64,000 nucleotides of DNA from Dryococelus australis (taxonomy: Eukaryota > Arthropoda > Insecta > Phasmatodea > Phasmatidae), in contig CM057000.1 in the NCBI GenBank assembly GCA_029891345.1, positions 136,632,663 through 136,696,662 on the forward strand, given 5' to 3'. The position numbers and the translations under genes were made by a program. Within the stretch, counting starts at the first letter, position 1. Each line of letters starts with the position of its first letter. The notes beneath the pieces are model-generated. The model saw only the letters and a program-made list of their open reading frames with translations. It was not told the DNA's origin and searched no databases. Of the stretch, positions 35,703-45,770 are shown piece after piece.

Positions 35703-37529
35703 TCTCTGGTATTTTCTATAACTTGTATAAATATTTATTTTTTATATATGAATTAACAACCGCGAGTGTAGCGATGTGTTGGCAAGGGCCGGTAAGAAAT
35801 AGGTCACAGTTAAAATATTATTTTAACCTCGTTTTTTAGTGTAATATTTGTAAATTAAACGGTGCCTATTGAAAGATTTAAATATTTAGGTAGCCCCGAT
35901 GGCAACATCTCATTTTAAAGTTTAAAATAACAGCGGATAATATCGTGATAGGCCGTAATGGTACGGTGTGGTTTTATCGAGCGAGAAAGCAACTGAAACA
36001 AACTGTCTGCTGGGCGAGGCTTGTCGCTCTCTCTTTCTTCGTCTCTTTCACACTCGGGAAATTTCACTTCGCTAGTAAGCAGCTATATTATACATGTTTT
36101 CAATCATACCATATTTAATACTTATTACAGCAAAATAATCATTTTTGAATTTGTAATTTACAACTGAAAAGAGATTTTAAACTTTTGAATACTTAATTTA
36201 ATACATTTAGATATGATGGTGGGGCAGTTACCTAGTGAAGTTGGCAGACGTGGCGAGCCATGACATAGCGTGTTGCTTTTTGTCAAACGAAACGTAAATT
36301 ATTCTTACTCCGAAAAATACTCCAAATTACCACATCACGTTTGTAGACGTTGTGTTTTTTAAACCTACCTAAGCAAGTTACGATGTTGTGATACATCTGT
36401 GTTTCCACGGCAGTAATAAATATACTGTGACGTGTGTTTCGTTAATCATTGCGTCTGTGAAATGGCCTCCGTTTGTGCATCGTGGTCGATACTCTGGCCC
36501 TGTGTGTGCGCGTGATTTCAAATAATTGATTAGCACTAATTATACGTTTTAAATGTGAACTGTTTTTATGACGAAGTTATTTATTTACATCCACGTCTGT
36601 TTATTTATCACAACGTTGTACCTTTGCCCTAAGGGGTTTAAAACACAGTCGTGTAACGTAATTTGCCACAATCCCAGAAGAAAAATACTAAGCGAGGCCC
36701 GATAAATTCCAATAAACCTAATAAACAGTAAGTAGCAATACGTAGAAATATGAGCGGAATAAAAGTTATCGTAGTCTTATTTGTGTGCATGTTCACCGCT
36801 ATTTTTTAAAGTTTGTATGACAAAAATGAACAACACGAGTTGCGTGCTTGAATTTAATGTGCCTTTTTCACTAGTTGTTCCTTCGTTTTAATATTTATTC
36901 CAACTGAGGCCGTCCTTTCACACATGTCAGTAACAAAAGGATAATTACAATTAGTACAACCCTTTACCTCGCAGTCGTAACAGTGTTAAACACAGTCGCG
37001 GCAAAATACTAACGGGCATTACATGTATTGAGCTATGCCGTGGAAAACAATTATGTTAATGTAAAATAACCGTAAGAACTGTCTTCAATTCAGGCATTTT
37101 TAAAACGTCATAAAGCTGACCTAAATAATGTTAGATGCCTAAACTGTGAATATTCATACGAAATGGTTTTTGGAATATGACAGAATTCTTTGAAAAGCTG
37201 TAAATAACACATTTGACATGTATAAAAGTAGAAGTCACATTTAAATGTTTATTATTTGGTGTAGCGAATGTATACGATCATATGTACACACACACACAAT
37301 GGAATGTAAACATTGATTTTGACAGATGCTACATGGCAGTCACATGGCAATGTTTGTTTACATTTGGCGGAAGGATAAGAAACGGGCCTGCAAGTAGATA
37401 TTTAGCAAGAGTCCGAGAAAGTTGCTTCCAATGGGGAATGGACAATAGTGTGATTCATCTCCACTGTTTTCTTTGCATCAGATTCAAAACAAATATGGTG
37501 GCAATTTTTGAGATATGGTAAATGAGTAA
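35703..37529. other. Unannotated AT-rich spacer
   Basis: Nothing firm. 37350-37447 carries a degraded MITE end (TTTGGCGGAAGGATA, GGAATGGACAATA) resembling families D and E, which explains the open stretch at 37213-37521. Confidence 0.45.
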
Positions 37530-37972
37530 AAGACTGTTCACGATAAAGTGAGCGCTTTTAAAATCAACCTTAGAAAAGTCACTGCTCCAACCTGTATATA
37601 TTTTAAAGGGCGCACTGTGTGACATGTGCACAGTACTGTAGGCAATGATTTGTGGGGGGGGGGGGGGGGGGGAAGTAATCCTAGATATTTACGTCGAATA
37701 AAAAGTGTTAAGTTAACATTCGTGATAAATTATTTCTTTCGCTTTCTGGTTTTTTTTTTTTCCTTTAACGCGCTGGAGTTTAAAAATTACCACATTTGTA
37801 AAATATTAACTTTTCTAATAATTTCGCAGTTTCACCTGACCGACGCATGGATAAAGTGATGACGCCCATGGCAATGCTAATTTTACATAAGGCGGAAGCA
37901 TACACAACGTACACACAAGTAGATCTTACGCAGGGCTTTCAAAAGTGCTCATTTTACCGTGAACAGTCTGTA
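37530..37972 (-). mobile_element. Family A MITE, copy 9 with 19-base G run
   Basis: GACTGTTCACGATAAAGTGAGC at the left and CATTTTACCGTGAACAGTC at the right. A 19-base G tract (37654-37672) sits where other copies have ordinary sequence near the GAAAGTAGTTCC block. Confidence 0.9.
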
Positions 37973-39985
37973 GCTAGACTACGTGACGTTCGTGAGTCGG
38001 CGAGCCACGCAAAGCAGCACCACGCCCTAGAACTACGTCACAGCCTACGTTTCGTCTGGAAGAGACCCCGTCCTGCACCCTTAAAATAAACTGGTATCTT
38101 CCTACGAGAGCAATCCTTCCTCCAATGTCAGAATTTGACAGCTTAAACTTTGCCACGCACACTAGGCAAACGTGATGCCGTTGGTTCGAAACATTCCATG
38201 CGACGCCATGTTGGCAAGACGTCAGTAGCAGTTTCAGCACTATTTTAACCACAATAAACTTGCGTGAGAGTGTAAGTGTTGCTACGTAACTGAGACAGCC
38301 GAGGCATATATGTTGTTTTGATTTAAATTCAAGTAATTTTATTAATGAGTGGACTACACATTTTGACATACAAGTCAGGCATTATCTGCATGTCATATAA
38401 GGGTATGTTAGAGACAGATAAATATGACCATTTCCTAACGGCAGCTAGTTTGAATGTTCATTATTTTGTCAATTGCCATTCAGGGTTTTTTGACTTTGAT
38501 TATTTTGCAGCGCAAAACAAATGAGATATAATATTTGCAATTGAATGTTTAAATGTTTTCCAATTAATAGTATCGCTGGAATTGACACGTCTGACATCAT
38601 TTATATGCATAGTTACCCAACCTGTCCTCATAACCTTTCAGATCAGAATGACAAACTGTTTTCTTTGCTATATGAATAGTTATGTTAAATAATATTTTCA
38701 GCTGTGGGACAAATAATTGTTTGTCTGCTACGTATGTGGACCTGCAAAGGTGAATGCTCGACATCACACACGTCTGGTTCCTGAGCCCGAGAGTCGCCGA
38801 GCAGACGTGTTCCTCTGTGGCGAAACACACTGCTGTTTCACCTGTCAATTTTCATCAGTGTTGCCAACAATATCCACTTCACACAAGCACAGTGTATGGG
38901 CAGTCATCTAGCAAATAACGTGTGTGTTTTTTTTTTTTTATTGCAGAGAAGTGTGCATCAGGTCTATTAACCGCAGTATTTCTACTTTGTCACTCACTGC
39001 TCACTTGTGAATTATGTAAACATTATGGGTGGCTTTGTGGCAGCCACGCCTTTGTGGAATACACAATATTACATTGCATAACTACATGATAACTTACGTA
39101 TTTGGCGCCAACGCATGGGCCATTAAATTTGAATAAGGGTTTTCACCACTTAGTGCTGCGCTGTTCTCTCTCTTTTATGGAGTTGCATCTACCAGGAGAT
39201 TGTGAGAATTCTTGGTGTATACTGACGATGGGTTGTTTTTGATTGCAGCCCCTGTAGTCTTTCTGAAATTGAAACTAAAACTCACGAAATGCTGAAGAAA
39301 ATTTAAAGCTGGGTTTGCAGTGTAAAACTATTTTCACTCGAGAAGAGCATAGTTTTACGTAACACCTTGGAGTCGCCTTCGCCTCTTTTTGTAGAAAGTA
39401 TTCGTTTTCGTGTCATGATTTCGGATTTAGAGTAATGACTACATTTTACGAATATTTAGAGTAATGACTACATTTTACGAATATTTTTGTGCTTAATTTC
39501 CATTGTGCGTCATCTGCCAGCTGTAAAAAAGCTAGGAACATACTTATATTTTAATTAATAAAATTTTGCCCTTTTTTGCAAGCAGGAAATAACACACAGT
39601 GAAAAATAAGATATTTAAACAGCTAATAAATGGTATATTTTATATAATCGAAAAATTTCAATACGTGATCTGAAACTGAAATGATGACACGAAAACAAAG
39701 GATTTTTGCCATAATAGGTGAAGCCGACACTTCAAGGAAGCTTGAAGCAATCGCCTGTGATCCGCTTCAAGATAAGACCACTACGTCTATAAAGTAAAGT
39801 ACAGGTCGGTTCTGATCGCACAAAAATGAAGTTTATAAGAGAAACGAGAAAGTTATAAGAGACGCGGATGTACTGCTCGAAACGTGTCTTGTGCTTCAAA
39901 TGTCGTTTTTTTTTAATTTACCGCTTGCGTACAATGGGATGATCTACTACGAAAAGATCTCTCACTTCAGACTACTACTGTCGAT
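37973..39985. other. Spacer with one short tandem duplication
   Basis: 39424-39481 holds two copies of a 29-bp unit starting ATTTAGAGTAATGACTACAT. No gene is recognised. Confidence 0.5.
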
Positions 39986-40408
39986 TAAAGGCTGCCCACG
40001 ATAAAGTGAGCACTTTAGAAATAAACCTTAGAAAAAGTCACTCCCTCTGCTTGCATATATTTTAACGGGCGTCTTGAGTGACATGCCTAGAGTAATGTTG
40101 CTAACGATGGATGAAAAGTAGTTCCTTATCTTAACGTTGAATAAAAAGTGTTAGGTAATCATTTGCGATAACTTAAATTATTTCTTTCGCTTTCTGGTTT
40201 TGTTAATGCTTCGAAGTGCAAAAATTGCCGTATTTGTGAAATATGTACTTTTCTAATAATTCCACAGTTTCATTCGACCGACGTATGGATAAAGTGGCGG
40301 GGCACACGGAAATGTTAATTTTACACGAGGCGGAAGAATACACAACGTGCAAACACTTAGATCTTGAGCAGGGTTTTCAAAAGTGTCGATTTTACCGTGA
40401 ACGGCCTA
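39986..40408 (-). mobile_element. Family A MITE, copy 10
   Basis: AAAGGCTGCCCACGATAAAG at the left, ATTTTACCGTGAACGGCCTA at the right, and a full collinear interior. Confidence 0.9.
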
Positions 40409-40650
40409 TACTTCCAAAGACATCACGCACATTAGAAACACGCAGTTTCCCAGTAGTCCAACATAGTAGAAAAAAAAATCGCTTTTTCAAAGCGCTTATC
40501 TCAAAAGATACGCGTTATATACATTCCGAAGTACTCGAGGGACATCATGCTCTGGACCTTGCTTACTGACGTCTCACCAGTAACATAATAGGATCGCCGC
40601 TTAAGGCCTCATTAGGTGCACTGAGCACGATGTGAACACAGCCGAGCATA

Positions 40651-41226
40651 GTGGGAGGCAATCCAGAAAATCCGGTGATAACAAAATCGGGGATACAGTA
40701 AGACATTGCAGCTCCGAATCTATCGTCTATATTCAAAATTCAATTACATCACTCGATTGCCAAAAGACCAGAGAACATATTACGTTGAGTGAGGACTGCG
40801 AAGCATTTTGAGGAGGGGAAGAGGGGGGGGGGGCATTTTTGAGTTCGTTTCGCCATGTCTCATAACTTCCGCGTGGTATAACTTTTGACTAGATGTTGAC
40901 GCTCGTTTAGGTTTCAATCGACAGCTCTCGTCAAGATCAATCGATTGCGTCTATAAAAACATTTGAATGGTGAAATTGTATGAGTTTAATGTAAAAAATT
41001 AAGAAAACTTAACACAATGTCGGCCTATACTAGTCAAAAAGTCAAGTCGAAGTACAGAAATCGTATACGGTTGGAAAGAGCATTTCAAAAGCAATCCAGT
41101 GATGCCCGTAAAACCTCATATGATAGAGTGAAGCGGTGCCGGGAACGAAAAATAAACATCAAGGCGTCCGAGCGTGTCAACGTAGACGTAATCACGCAAA
41201 ACAAACGGCCGCGTCCCCAACACAAA
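40651..41226 (+). repeat. Interspersed repeat X, copy 2
   Basis: It aligns with 2416-3018. In this copy an open frame at 41017-41259 begins MSAYTSQKVKSKYRNRIRL and is strongly basic (RVKRCRERKINIK). The matching part of copy 1 keeps related codons (SQKVKS, RNRIRLERA). The family is not recognised. C and T runs truncate the frame. Confidence 0.6.
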
Positions 41227-41487
41227 CACCCCCCCCCCCTTTTTTTTTTCCACTCGTGATTCCAGCTTTCTATGAAAGTAGTTGTATCAAGTATAGTCGT
41301 CACAATTTTGTTGTCGGATGTTTGAAAATCCACACACACTTAAAACTGTCTTCAGAGCGCACTATACCACACTTGTAGAAAGAATGCGATATGGGCTTAT
41401 TCCGACATATAAAAAACTTGTAGAGCCAAGTTCCCCGTCATTAGTGGGATGTAACATGCAAAGCCATTATATTTTTGACGAATCTTT

Positions 41488-41880
41488 AGTAGTATAAATA
41501 TGCCGATTCGAGCGCAGCCCCCAGTTATCATAAAAACAACGGTAAATTAAATGCTCGAGCCATCAGAAAACCATCACAAAAAATTACTCTTAATTTTCTG
41601 ATCCAAAACATCAAAAATGACGATTCGAGCGCAACCGCAAAAAAAGTGACTCAAAAAGTTGCGTTTGGGTGCATCTTCAAAAATATGCGTAAAAAGTTGC
41701 GTTTGGGATAGGTTGCAAAAAAGTGGCTGAAAAAGTAGTGTTTGGTTAGATCATAGTCATTAGAAAAAAAGTTGTGTTAAACTTTGCATTTGAGTGCATC
41801 TACAAAAATAAGTGTAAAAACATGCATTTGGACAGAGTTGCAAAAAAAAGTGGCTCAAAAAATTTGAATACGTAAAAAAT
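41488..41880 (+). repeat. Polinton left terminal inverted repeat
   Basis: It begins AGTAGTATAAATATGCCGAT, then GCGCAGCCCCCAGTTATCAT, and continues into degenerate repeats of roughly 35 bp built on CAAAAA.GTGGCTCAAAAAG and TTGCGTTTGGG. It is about 95 bp longer than the right copy because of extra internal units. Confidence 0.95.
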
Positions 41881-41907
41881 AATAATAAAATATTGTATAT
41901 AATAAAG

Positions 41908-42201
41908 ATGGCTCAGTTGCTAAATGTATTAAACGGAACCAAATAATTTAAGAAACTTTCCGAACTTACAATTGGACAGTCCTATCCCATAAACCATGCT
42001 GAAATAAATTATGCACGGTATGGATACAAAGTGGTAATTACTTCTGGAAATTTTAAAGTAACCTTACCAGACAGATATGTTCAGATATTCAGTGAAAAAG
42101 TTTTAAATGATGTTAACCGTGGAGGTATAAGTTTTCCATATGATGGAATGATGGATTGTGGTGTTAATCAGATGCATTCTGTTCGGTTTTTTAAAGAGTA
42201 A
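41908..42201 (+). pseudogene. Small Polinton ORF, one nonsense codon
   Basis: A 97-codon frame starts MAQLLNVLNGT and ends HSVRFFKE. It is open apart from a TAA at codon 13 (41944-41946), after which the frame is continuous with coherent content (ELTIGQSYPI, YGYKVVITSGNFKVTLPDRY). It is the first gene inside the left TIR, on the + strand. Its position suggests a conserved accessory protein; I do not recognise the function. The single stop implies recent loss relative to neighbouring genes. Confidence 0.7.
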
Positions 42202-42501
42202 ATGATCGTTGTCGTATAATTATACATCAGTAGATTTTTATTTGTGCTCATATCTCTACAAAGTTTTAATGGTTATCCAATCATTAAAACACAATTATCG
42301 CTCTGACTTCGGCAATGTGCTGCAGCTTAGTCTAATTAAAAATTTAGATACACATCTCCAAATTCATCATATTAAAGTAGCAGAAACATTGAATTCTTAT
42401 TCTAAATCTTTAATTACACTTTCTATATAAATATTGTTCAGCTTTATCGCATGAAACTTTAATAGTTTAAAACTATTAACGTCATTATATATAGAATATG
42501 A
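42202..42501. other. Convergent intergenic region of the Polinton
   Basis: It lies between the + strand small ORF and the 3' end of the minus-strand minor protein. It holds a palindrome GTATAATTATAC (42214-42225) just after the first stop, a 73-codon + frame (42209-42430) of doubtful reality, and a perfect hairpin at 42459-42479. Confidence 0.5.
42459..42479. terminator. Hairpin at convergent junction 1
   Basis: TTAATAGTT - TAA - AACTATTAA is a perfect 9-bp stem. It lies 23 bases past the end of the minus-strand minor protein (stop at 42502) and in the intergenic gap of two facing genes. Proposed as a 3'-end signal usable on either strand. Confidence 0.5.
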
Positions 42502-43190
42502 CTACTTCCAACCCAAAGAAATATCTATGGTCTCATCTCTAATACCACTGTTCTTTCGGAAAAAATCAAAGTTAATTAACTTACCTTTTTCATTCTTAGT
42601 TTCAACTATTACTTCGTTAACTTGATTTGTTTGCACAGGTAAAAAATAATGGATAAGCTGGTTCGTAATAGATTGTGTCGCCAAATCCAAATATTGTTCT
42701 TGGTTTAAAAGTGGTAATTATGTTAGTTTCTCTATGATTATGGTCATCATGTTTTAATATCATACCATTGACTATATTACAGTTTATATTTTGTTTCAAA
42801 TGGAGCAAATTTTGGAATTGTATCGCCATAATGGTCCACATTTTCATTCAGAGTTTTAATTTATATGAAACACAAAAGTTTTCCTATTGAACCCCATTTT
42901 CCAAACTGTAATTTAAGCATACATTTTACTTTTACTCTATTTGTTATTTTATCCAGCTCGAAAGATATATAATTTTCTTTCCCACCCATTGAATCTACAC
43001 TAAATGAAAAAATTGCTTTTATAGTTTTTTCAAGATCTTTTAAGCTATATTGACCAACTGGAATATCATTTGCTGATTCCATATCATTCTGACCCCAAAA
43101 ATATAACTTATTTCTCCCAGAGATAATGTTATGTGTTAGATAAGTAGTATAGAACTGAACTAAAGCCAATGAGTGCCCCTCTATCTATAA
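42502..43190 (-). pseudogene. Polinton minor virion-type protein, frameshifted
   Basis: Three successive minus-strand segments in different frames form one decayed gene. 43169-42861 contains ALVQFYTTYLTHNIISGRN and VKCMLKLQFGKWGSIGKLL. 42847-42617 contains VNGMILKHDDHNHRETNI and FGFGDTIYYEPAYPL. 42690-42502 contains FLPVQTNQVNEVIVETKNEK and GKLINFD. The order and spacing resemble a conserved Polinton protein that I believe is a minor capsid component, between the small left ORF and the ATPase. That assignment is from family knowledge and is less certain than the enzymes. At least two frameshifts; the start is not defined. Confidence 0.6.
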
Positions 43191-43298
43191 GGGTAATGTA
43201 GTCTCTTCTTCAACACTGATTTGTTGTCTGTTAGTCTGAATACTTTACTCATTTATTATATAATTTCAAAAAATCTATTAATAAATGAGCAAGAAAAC

Positions 43299-43964
43299 AT
43301 GAAACATGTAGACTGGGATATTAAAATAAGAATACCAGACAAGACTGTATCGACAAAACGTCATGGAGAATCATTACCTAATAATATTATATGTTTGATA
43401 GTGAGTCCTAGTAACTGTGGAAAAATAACACTTATGATAGATAATTTTATATATGCTCAGGGATAGTTGGACTTTGGTACTCTCTATGTATGTTCAAAAA
43501 GTCTGGACCAACCAAAATATATAAATTTAAAGAAAGATATAGATGTAGAATCAAAATTAGTTAATGAACCAATAGCATACTTCTTTCAATCAAATGAAGA
43601 AATGGTTGACGTAAATGAACGTCATAAAGAGTCTGTAGTTTTCGATGATATCATACTTGATAATCAAAATATGGTAAGGGATTACTTTACTCATGGTAGA
43701 CACAAAGATATTGATTGTTTCTATTTAGCCCAGACATACTCAAAAGTACCTAAGCAGCTTATAAGAGACAATGCTAATTTTCTTCGCATATTCAGACAAG
43801 AAGATACAAATATTAAAAACATTCATAGTGATTTTGTTGGTGGTGATATGTCGTTTGAGAAATTTAGGGAGACTTGTTAAAAATGTTAGAATAATGAATA
43901 TGGTTGTGTCACAATAGATATGACTCGTAAGTTAAATAATGGTAAGTACCATAATAAAATTTAA
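43299..43964 (+). pseudogene. FtsK/HerA-type genome-packaging ATPase, broken
   Basis: This family pumps DNA into virions in Polintons, adenovirus-like and giant viruses. The frame starts MKHVDWDIKIRI at 43299 and is one register for 221 codons, broken by stops at 43464-43466, 43878-43880 and 43887-43889. The Walker A region reads SPSNCGKIT (residues 36-44), so the first Gly is Ser and the Ser/Thr after Lys is Ile. Walker B is intact (VVFDD, residues 113-117), as are FYLAQTYSKVPKQLIRDN and the C-terminal RKLNNGKYHNKI. Transcribed divergently from the minor protein. Full family length, inactive. Confidence 0.9.
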
Positions 43965-43979
43965 GACTTTTTAAATTTT
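43956..43979. terminator. Hairpin spanning the ATPase stop codon
   Basis: AAAATTTA - 8-base loop - TAAATTTT, a perfect 8-bp stem that includes the terminal TAA of the ATPase frame (43962-43964). Confidence 0.4.
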
Positions 43980-44090
43980 TAGATTATAAGTAAGTTTTTT
44001 GATTTTAATGGAAGTGTTTACATTAAAACCTTACATAATCTGATCTTTTTAAAAATATTGGTATACCATAACTTTTTCAATAAACACAAT

Positions 44091-44106
44091 TGTACCTTCG
44101 GGTACA
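44091..44106. terminator. UUCG-tetraloop hairpin at convergent junction 2
   Basis: TGTACC-TTCG-GGTACA gives a 6-bp stem closed by C(UUCG)G, the exceptionally stable tetraloop. It sits 127 bases past the ATPase stop and 19 bases beyond the 3' end of the minus-strand small ORF (44125). AATAAA occurs just upstream (44079-44084) on the + strand. Confidence 0.55.
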
Positions 44107-44124
44107 TTGTGGGGCTTCTGTTAT

Positions 44125-44335
44125 TTAAAAATATATCCTATCATCAGGGAATACTTCAAAAGTTTTATACATGTCAATTTTTTTCTGTTGATGGTATAAG
44201 TTGATAACACTTTTATATTTTTCTGGTTTTATTATTATTTCAACTCTAATTCCATCTCTCATAAAAAAAAATATTCTATTTGATTATCAAAGTAAAATAC
44301 TTTTATTTTGAACTGTATTTTCCAACTAAACAAAT
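44125..44335 (-). pseudogene. Small Polinton ORF, frameshifted
   Basis: The minus-strand frame from ATG at 44262 (MRDGIRVEIIIKPEKYK) runs to TAA at 44125 with DMYKTFEVFPDDRIYF at the end. Upstream in another frame WKIQFKIKVFYFDNQIEYFF (about 44335-44265) joins it at a T-rich run, so a frameshift there is likely. The function is unknown; it lies at the 3' end of the minus-strand virion gene group. Confidence 0.45.
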
Positions 44336-44340
44336 AATGT

Positions 44341-44503
44341 TAATTCTGTGTTTTCTGATAGTACTCTACATTGATTGCATCCATCGGTGCAATGGGATCT
44401 CCCACATGTCTTAGTCTTTTTTGTTCAAAATCTATATTATTATCTACTTCCAAGTAAGATAGGCTTTACCCAGTGATATTTTATTTCTTGTCAGTGTGGC
44501 TAT
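44341..44503 (-). pseudogene. Small Polinton ORF, start lost and frameshifted
   Basis: After the protease stop, the minus strand reads ATA GCC ACA CTG in the position expected of an ATG. It then gives RNKISLGKAYL, a shift near 44460, and SYLEVDNNIDFEQKRLRH followed by VGDPIAPMDAINVEYYQ, ending at TAA 44341-44343. The ATA overlaps the protease TAG by two bases, matching a tight gene junction. It is probably a small structural protein; the function is inferred only from position. Confidence 0.5.
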
Positions 44504-44966
44504 AAAGTCGTTGAACTGTGTTTAGGAAACAAAATCATTAGAATAAATCTTTTCAGTAGTGTATCATTGTCTCTGTGTTCTTTAATTTTATCTTCAATCC
44601 AAGAGCTCATTAATGCATTGTTTATTAATAGTGTGATATTTTTTGGAAATTTAAAATTATGTGAAAAGTGATTTAGCACAATTACACACAAACGACCACA
44701 AGTTACTCTATTGAAATTTTGAATTCTATCATCGTTATAAAAAACATTACTACCGAGATATGATATTAATTCTTGGGGTGGATTTCCGCCAAATGAATCT
44801 AAATAATATTTGGCGTTTGCTTTTTTCCAATAGCATACCCAGTGTGTACCAGAGTTTGTCGAAACATCTAGATTAACAATCCCACATTCATTATCGAGTG
44901 GTGTGGTAGTTGCCCATCGATCATAAATACACCTCAAAAAATTTTAATGTTTAATTTTTTAACCAT
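44500..44966 (-). pseudogene. Adenovirus-type cysteine protease (Ulp1-like fold), one frameshift
   Basis: In this family the protease matures capsid proteins. The main frame (44937 down to 44500) carries the full catalytic set in order: His in SGTHWVCYW (residue 32), Asp in YYLDSFGG (47), Gln in RIQNF (73) and Cys in TCGRLC (80), with the Gln-Cys spacing of 7 seen in the adenoviral enzyme. The natural start is probably the ATG at 44964-44966 (MVKKLNIK), separated from the main frame by a one-base shift in the T6/A4 run at about 44938-44947. It starts 30 bases after the pX-like ORF and overlaps the next small ORF. The catalytic part is intact. Confidence 0.88.
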
Positions 44967-44995
44967 TTGATCAATATTAAATTTACTGAGTGGAG

Positions 44996-45232
44996 TTACT
45001 TTTTTTTAACATTCTTACCCCACTTAACATTCTCCAATCTCTTGCCGTATTCCTCCATAGTTAAATTACATCTGTGTTGTTCTTCCAATTCTTGGTTTTT
45101 CTTCTTAGCATTAATGACTTATGTAGCGATAGATGATGCACTGCCAGCTAACCCTCCTAGAGCTCCCAATGCTGCGAAAAATAAAGGTAAAAATCCACCC
45201 TTGTGAACTATCAAACCATTTCCAGTTTTCAT
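44996..45232 (-). pseudogene. pX-like small hydrophobic virion protein, one nonsense codon
   Basis: A 78-codon minus-strand frame from MKTGNGLIVHKGG has a Gly/Ala/Leu-rich hydrophobic segment (FLPLFFAALGALGGLAGSAS, residues 14-33), a TAA at codon 38 (45119-45121), then a Lys/Glu-rich tail (AKKKNQELEEQHR) ending KNVKKK. This organisation is typical of a small conserved Polinton virion protein comparable with adenoviral pX-type or membrane-active peptides. Its ATG directly abuts the TAA of the preceding ORF. Confidence 0.7.
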
Positions 45233-45428
45233 TTATTTGGACATTTTCTTAAGCTGTGGAACTGAAATTGTGACAGTCATCCCTTTGTCCTCCTTTAATT
45301 TCTTGTTTTTTATGATCCCGTTGATCTTTCATTAGGAAAGAATCAATATTCAATCCCTTCAACTCATCATTAGTAACTTGAAATACAATGTTTTATACTT
45401 TCATTAATTATAACAAATACTTTTTCAT
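45233..45428 (-). pseudogene. Small Polinton ORF, frameshifted
   Basis: The ATG at 45426-45428 overlaps the TGA of the phospholipase-like gene (ATGA). Successive frames give KVFVIINESIKHCISS, VTNDELKGLNIDSFLMK and KGMTVTISVPQLKKMSK before TAA at 45233-45235, so at least two shifts occurred. The function is unknown. Confidence 0.5.
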
Positions 45429-45770
45429 TTTATTTTAACTCCCCAGCCAAACTTACATTTAATATGCATCGCAGATCCAGTAACACCATCCCACAATCTC
45501 TCATTGAGATCAGCATCTGAACTTAACAATCTTTTGAACCCTTTCTTTCTAGTTCTTTGTCAGCTACATGTCTTTCAGCTAGATCTTTATGATGATGACA
45601 AGCTATATCATGTTCCATTGCAGCCACATCTAGTGGATTAATGGTTTTATCGCCATGCTCAGTTCTCTCTTTTAGTCTGGTACCCGGACCTAAGTACTGA
45701 TAACCGGGTGCATGCATCTCAAAAGGTAGTGAATTTATTATGTCATTGAGTAACATACATATCAGATACA
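45425..45770 (-). pseudogene. Phospholipase A2-like Polinton protein
   Basis: The domain has the calcium-loop motif YQYLGPGTRL and, about 20 residues on, the catalytic His-Asp pair in AAMEHDIACHHH, then RHVADKEL. This is the arrangement of secreted and parvovirus-capsid phospholipase A2 domains, thought to breach membranes during entry. A frameshift near 45530 separates it from the C-terminal tail (SSDADLNERLWDGVTGSAMH). In this copy the frame is continuous upstream with the end of the preceding acidic protein (45523-45924 open), probably because the stop between two genes was lost or shifted. Confidence 0.75.

Noticed and set aside
37847..38089. 80-codon + frame
   Set aside because: Begins inside a family A MITE; similar frames appear in other A copies (40243-40569, 33594-33815) without conservation.
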